Shown piece after piece: positions 4,943 through 5,553 of a DNA stretch of 5,553 nucleotides (position 1 is its first letter; every line of letters starts with the position of its first letter). Location: the NCBI GenBank assembly GCA_030150315.1, contig JASLGB010000050.1, positions 1-5,553 of the forward strand. The letters run 5' to 3'. Under the pieces are notes generated by a model. The model was not told the DNA's origin and searched no databases. It saw nothing but the letters and a program-made list of their open reading frames with translations. This stretch comes from Dokdonella sp. Its GTDB lineage: Bacteria; Pseudomonadota; Gammaproteobacteria; Xanthomonadales; Rhodanobacteraceae. Both the position numbers and the translations under genes were made by a program.

Positions 4943-5464
4943 CTAGAACTCAGGATCCCAGTCCACCGTCATGCGACCGGCGTCCAGATCCACACTTTCG
5001 ACGTACTGCCCGGGCAGGTAGGGAAGCAAGCGCTCGCGATCGCCGTCCCGCACGACCATGACATCGTTCGATCCCGTCGCGATCAGGTGCGACACGCGCC
5101 CCAATGCGACCCCTTCCAGCGTCACGACCTCGAGTCCTTCGAGATCCGACCAGGAGTACTCGCCGGGCTTCAGCTTCGGCAGGGCCGAGCGTGCCACCCA
5201 GATTTCCGTTCCGACCAGCGCCATCGCCGCATCGCGGTCGCCGACACCCGGAATCTCGCCGACGATCCCTTTGCCTTGGGCACGCCCGCGGCAACCCTGG
5301 ATCGTCTTTTCACTGCCGGCCGTGCGCAAATGCCAGGGCTGGTAGCGGAAAATTTGCGTCCGGGGCTCGGTGTACGACTCGAGCTTCAGCTCTCCGCGCA
5401 CACCGTGGACGCCGACCACGCGACCGAGCAGGACGAATTTTTCGCCGGCTCCGTCGGTTGTCAT
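4943..5464 (-). CDS. rimM: Ribosome maturation factor RimM
   Basis: A 173-residue protein, normal length, that binds S19 and the 16S rRNA head and helps late 30S assembly. The N-terminal RimM domain has LLGRVVGVHGVRGELKLESY (12-31) and TEP (32-34); the linker has GEIPGVGDRDAAMALVGTEI (69-88); the C-terminal PRC barrel starts at GEYSWSDLEGLEV (101-113) with ATGSNDVMVV (129-138) and LLPYLPGQYV (146-155), ending VDWDPEF. Its ATG shares one base with the rpsP stop (TGATG), so translation is likely coupled; a TTG one codon earlier is a less likely start. No clear ribosome-binding site precedes it. Confidence 0.96.
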   Translation of the reverse strand: MTTDGAGEKFVLLGRVVGVHGVRGELKLESYTEPRTQIFRYQPWHLRTAGSEKTIQGCRGRAQGKGIVGEIPGVGDRDAAMALVGTEIWVARSALPKLKPGEYSWSDLEGLEVVTLEGVALGRVSHLIATGSNDVMVVRDGDRERLLPYLPGQYVESVDLDAGRMTVDWDPEF

Positions 5465-5553
5465 CAAGCCGCGGCAACCGCCCGCTTGCCCGCTTCCTTG
5501 TACAGGGCACGGACCTTGTCCGTCATCTGTGCGCCCTTTTCCACCCAGGCCTT
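5464..5553 (-). CDS. rpsP: 30S ribosomal protein S16, C-terminal part (cut by window end)
   Basis: The last 29 residues, KAWVEKGAQMTDKVRALYKE followed by an Ala/Lys-rich tail ending AVAAA. The WVEKGAQMTDKVRALYKEA segment matches the S16 pattern (W-hydrophobic-x-x-GAQ-x-T-[DE]-x-V-x-x-L). Its position directly before rimM-trmD-rplS is the standard order of the rpsP operon. S16 is needed for 30S central and 5' domain assembly. The N-terminal two thirds and the operon promoter lie outside the window. Confidence 0.93.
   Translation of the reverse strand, partial: KAWVEKGAQMTDKVRALYKEAGKRAVAAA

Noticed and set aside
3958..5061. + strand open frame of 367 codons
   Set aside because: It is antisense to rplS, trmD and rimM, which are all intact, and shows no domain of its own.
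1..5553. An undescribed defence, toxin or mobile system
   Set aside because: Every complete gene is a recognised housekeeping gene with normal length and intact motifs. RatA is called a toxin in some literature, but ratA-rnfH is a widespread conserved pair and not a mobile toxin-antitoxin cassette.

Overview
The window holds only chromosomal housekeeping genes from a GC-rich gammaproteobacterium. The most likely group is Lysobacterales/Xanthomonadales. That placement rests on family resemblance: the RpsP, RplS and TrmD sequences, the bamE/rnfH/ratA/smpB arrangement, and a proteobacterial ExoI. I could not run a search, so genus is not called. I see no mobile element, CRISPR array, tRNA or rRNA, and no cargo genes that would point to an undescribed system.

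Layout. (1) Positions 1-135, + strand: the last codons of a probable bamE, followed by a decayed tail. (2) 140-866, - strand: ratA then rnfH, overlapping by 8 bp and convergent with bamE. (3) 888-1379, + strand: smpB, divergent from ratA across only 21 bp. (4) 1414-1980, - strand: orn, convergent with smpB. (5) 2054-3490, + strand: sbcB (exonuclease I), divergent from orn across 73 bp. (6) 3491-3698: a gap of about 200 bp with a long-range inverted repeat and a strong intrinsic terminator that serves the - strand. (7) 3699-5553, - strand: the conserved ribosome/tRNA operon rpsP-rimM-trmD-rplS, read right to left and ending at that terminator. rpsP is cut by the window edge.

How the genes fit together. 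The right half is ribosome building and translational fidelity: S16, its maturation factor RimM, the tRNA m1G37 methyltransferase TrmD, and L19. The left half has ribosome rescue (SmpB) next to RatA, a START-fold protein reported as an inhibitor of ribosome subunit association, and the small ubiquitin-fold protein RnfH. Between them two DEDDh 3'-5' exonucleases start back to back: Orn, which degrades short oligoribonucleotides, and ExoI, which degrades single-stranded DNA.

The points worth a second look are small. They are an apparent nonsense change plus a lost base in the bamE tail, a symmetric arrangement of the bamE/rnfH stop codons, -10-like boxes placed so close to the ratA and sbcB starts that the mRNAs may be leaderless, and uneven ribosome-binding signals along the rpsP operon.
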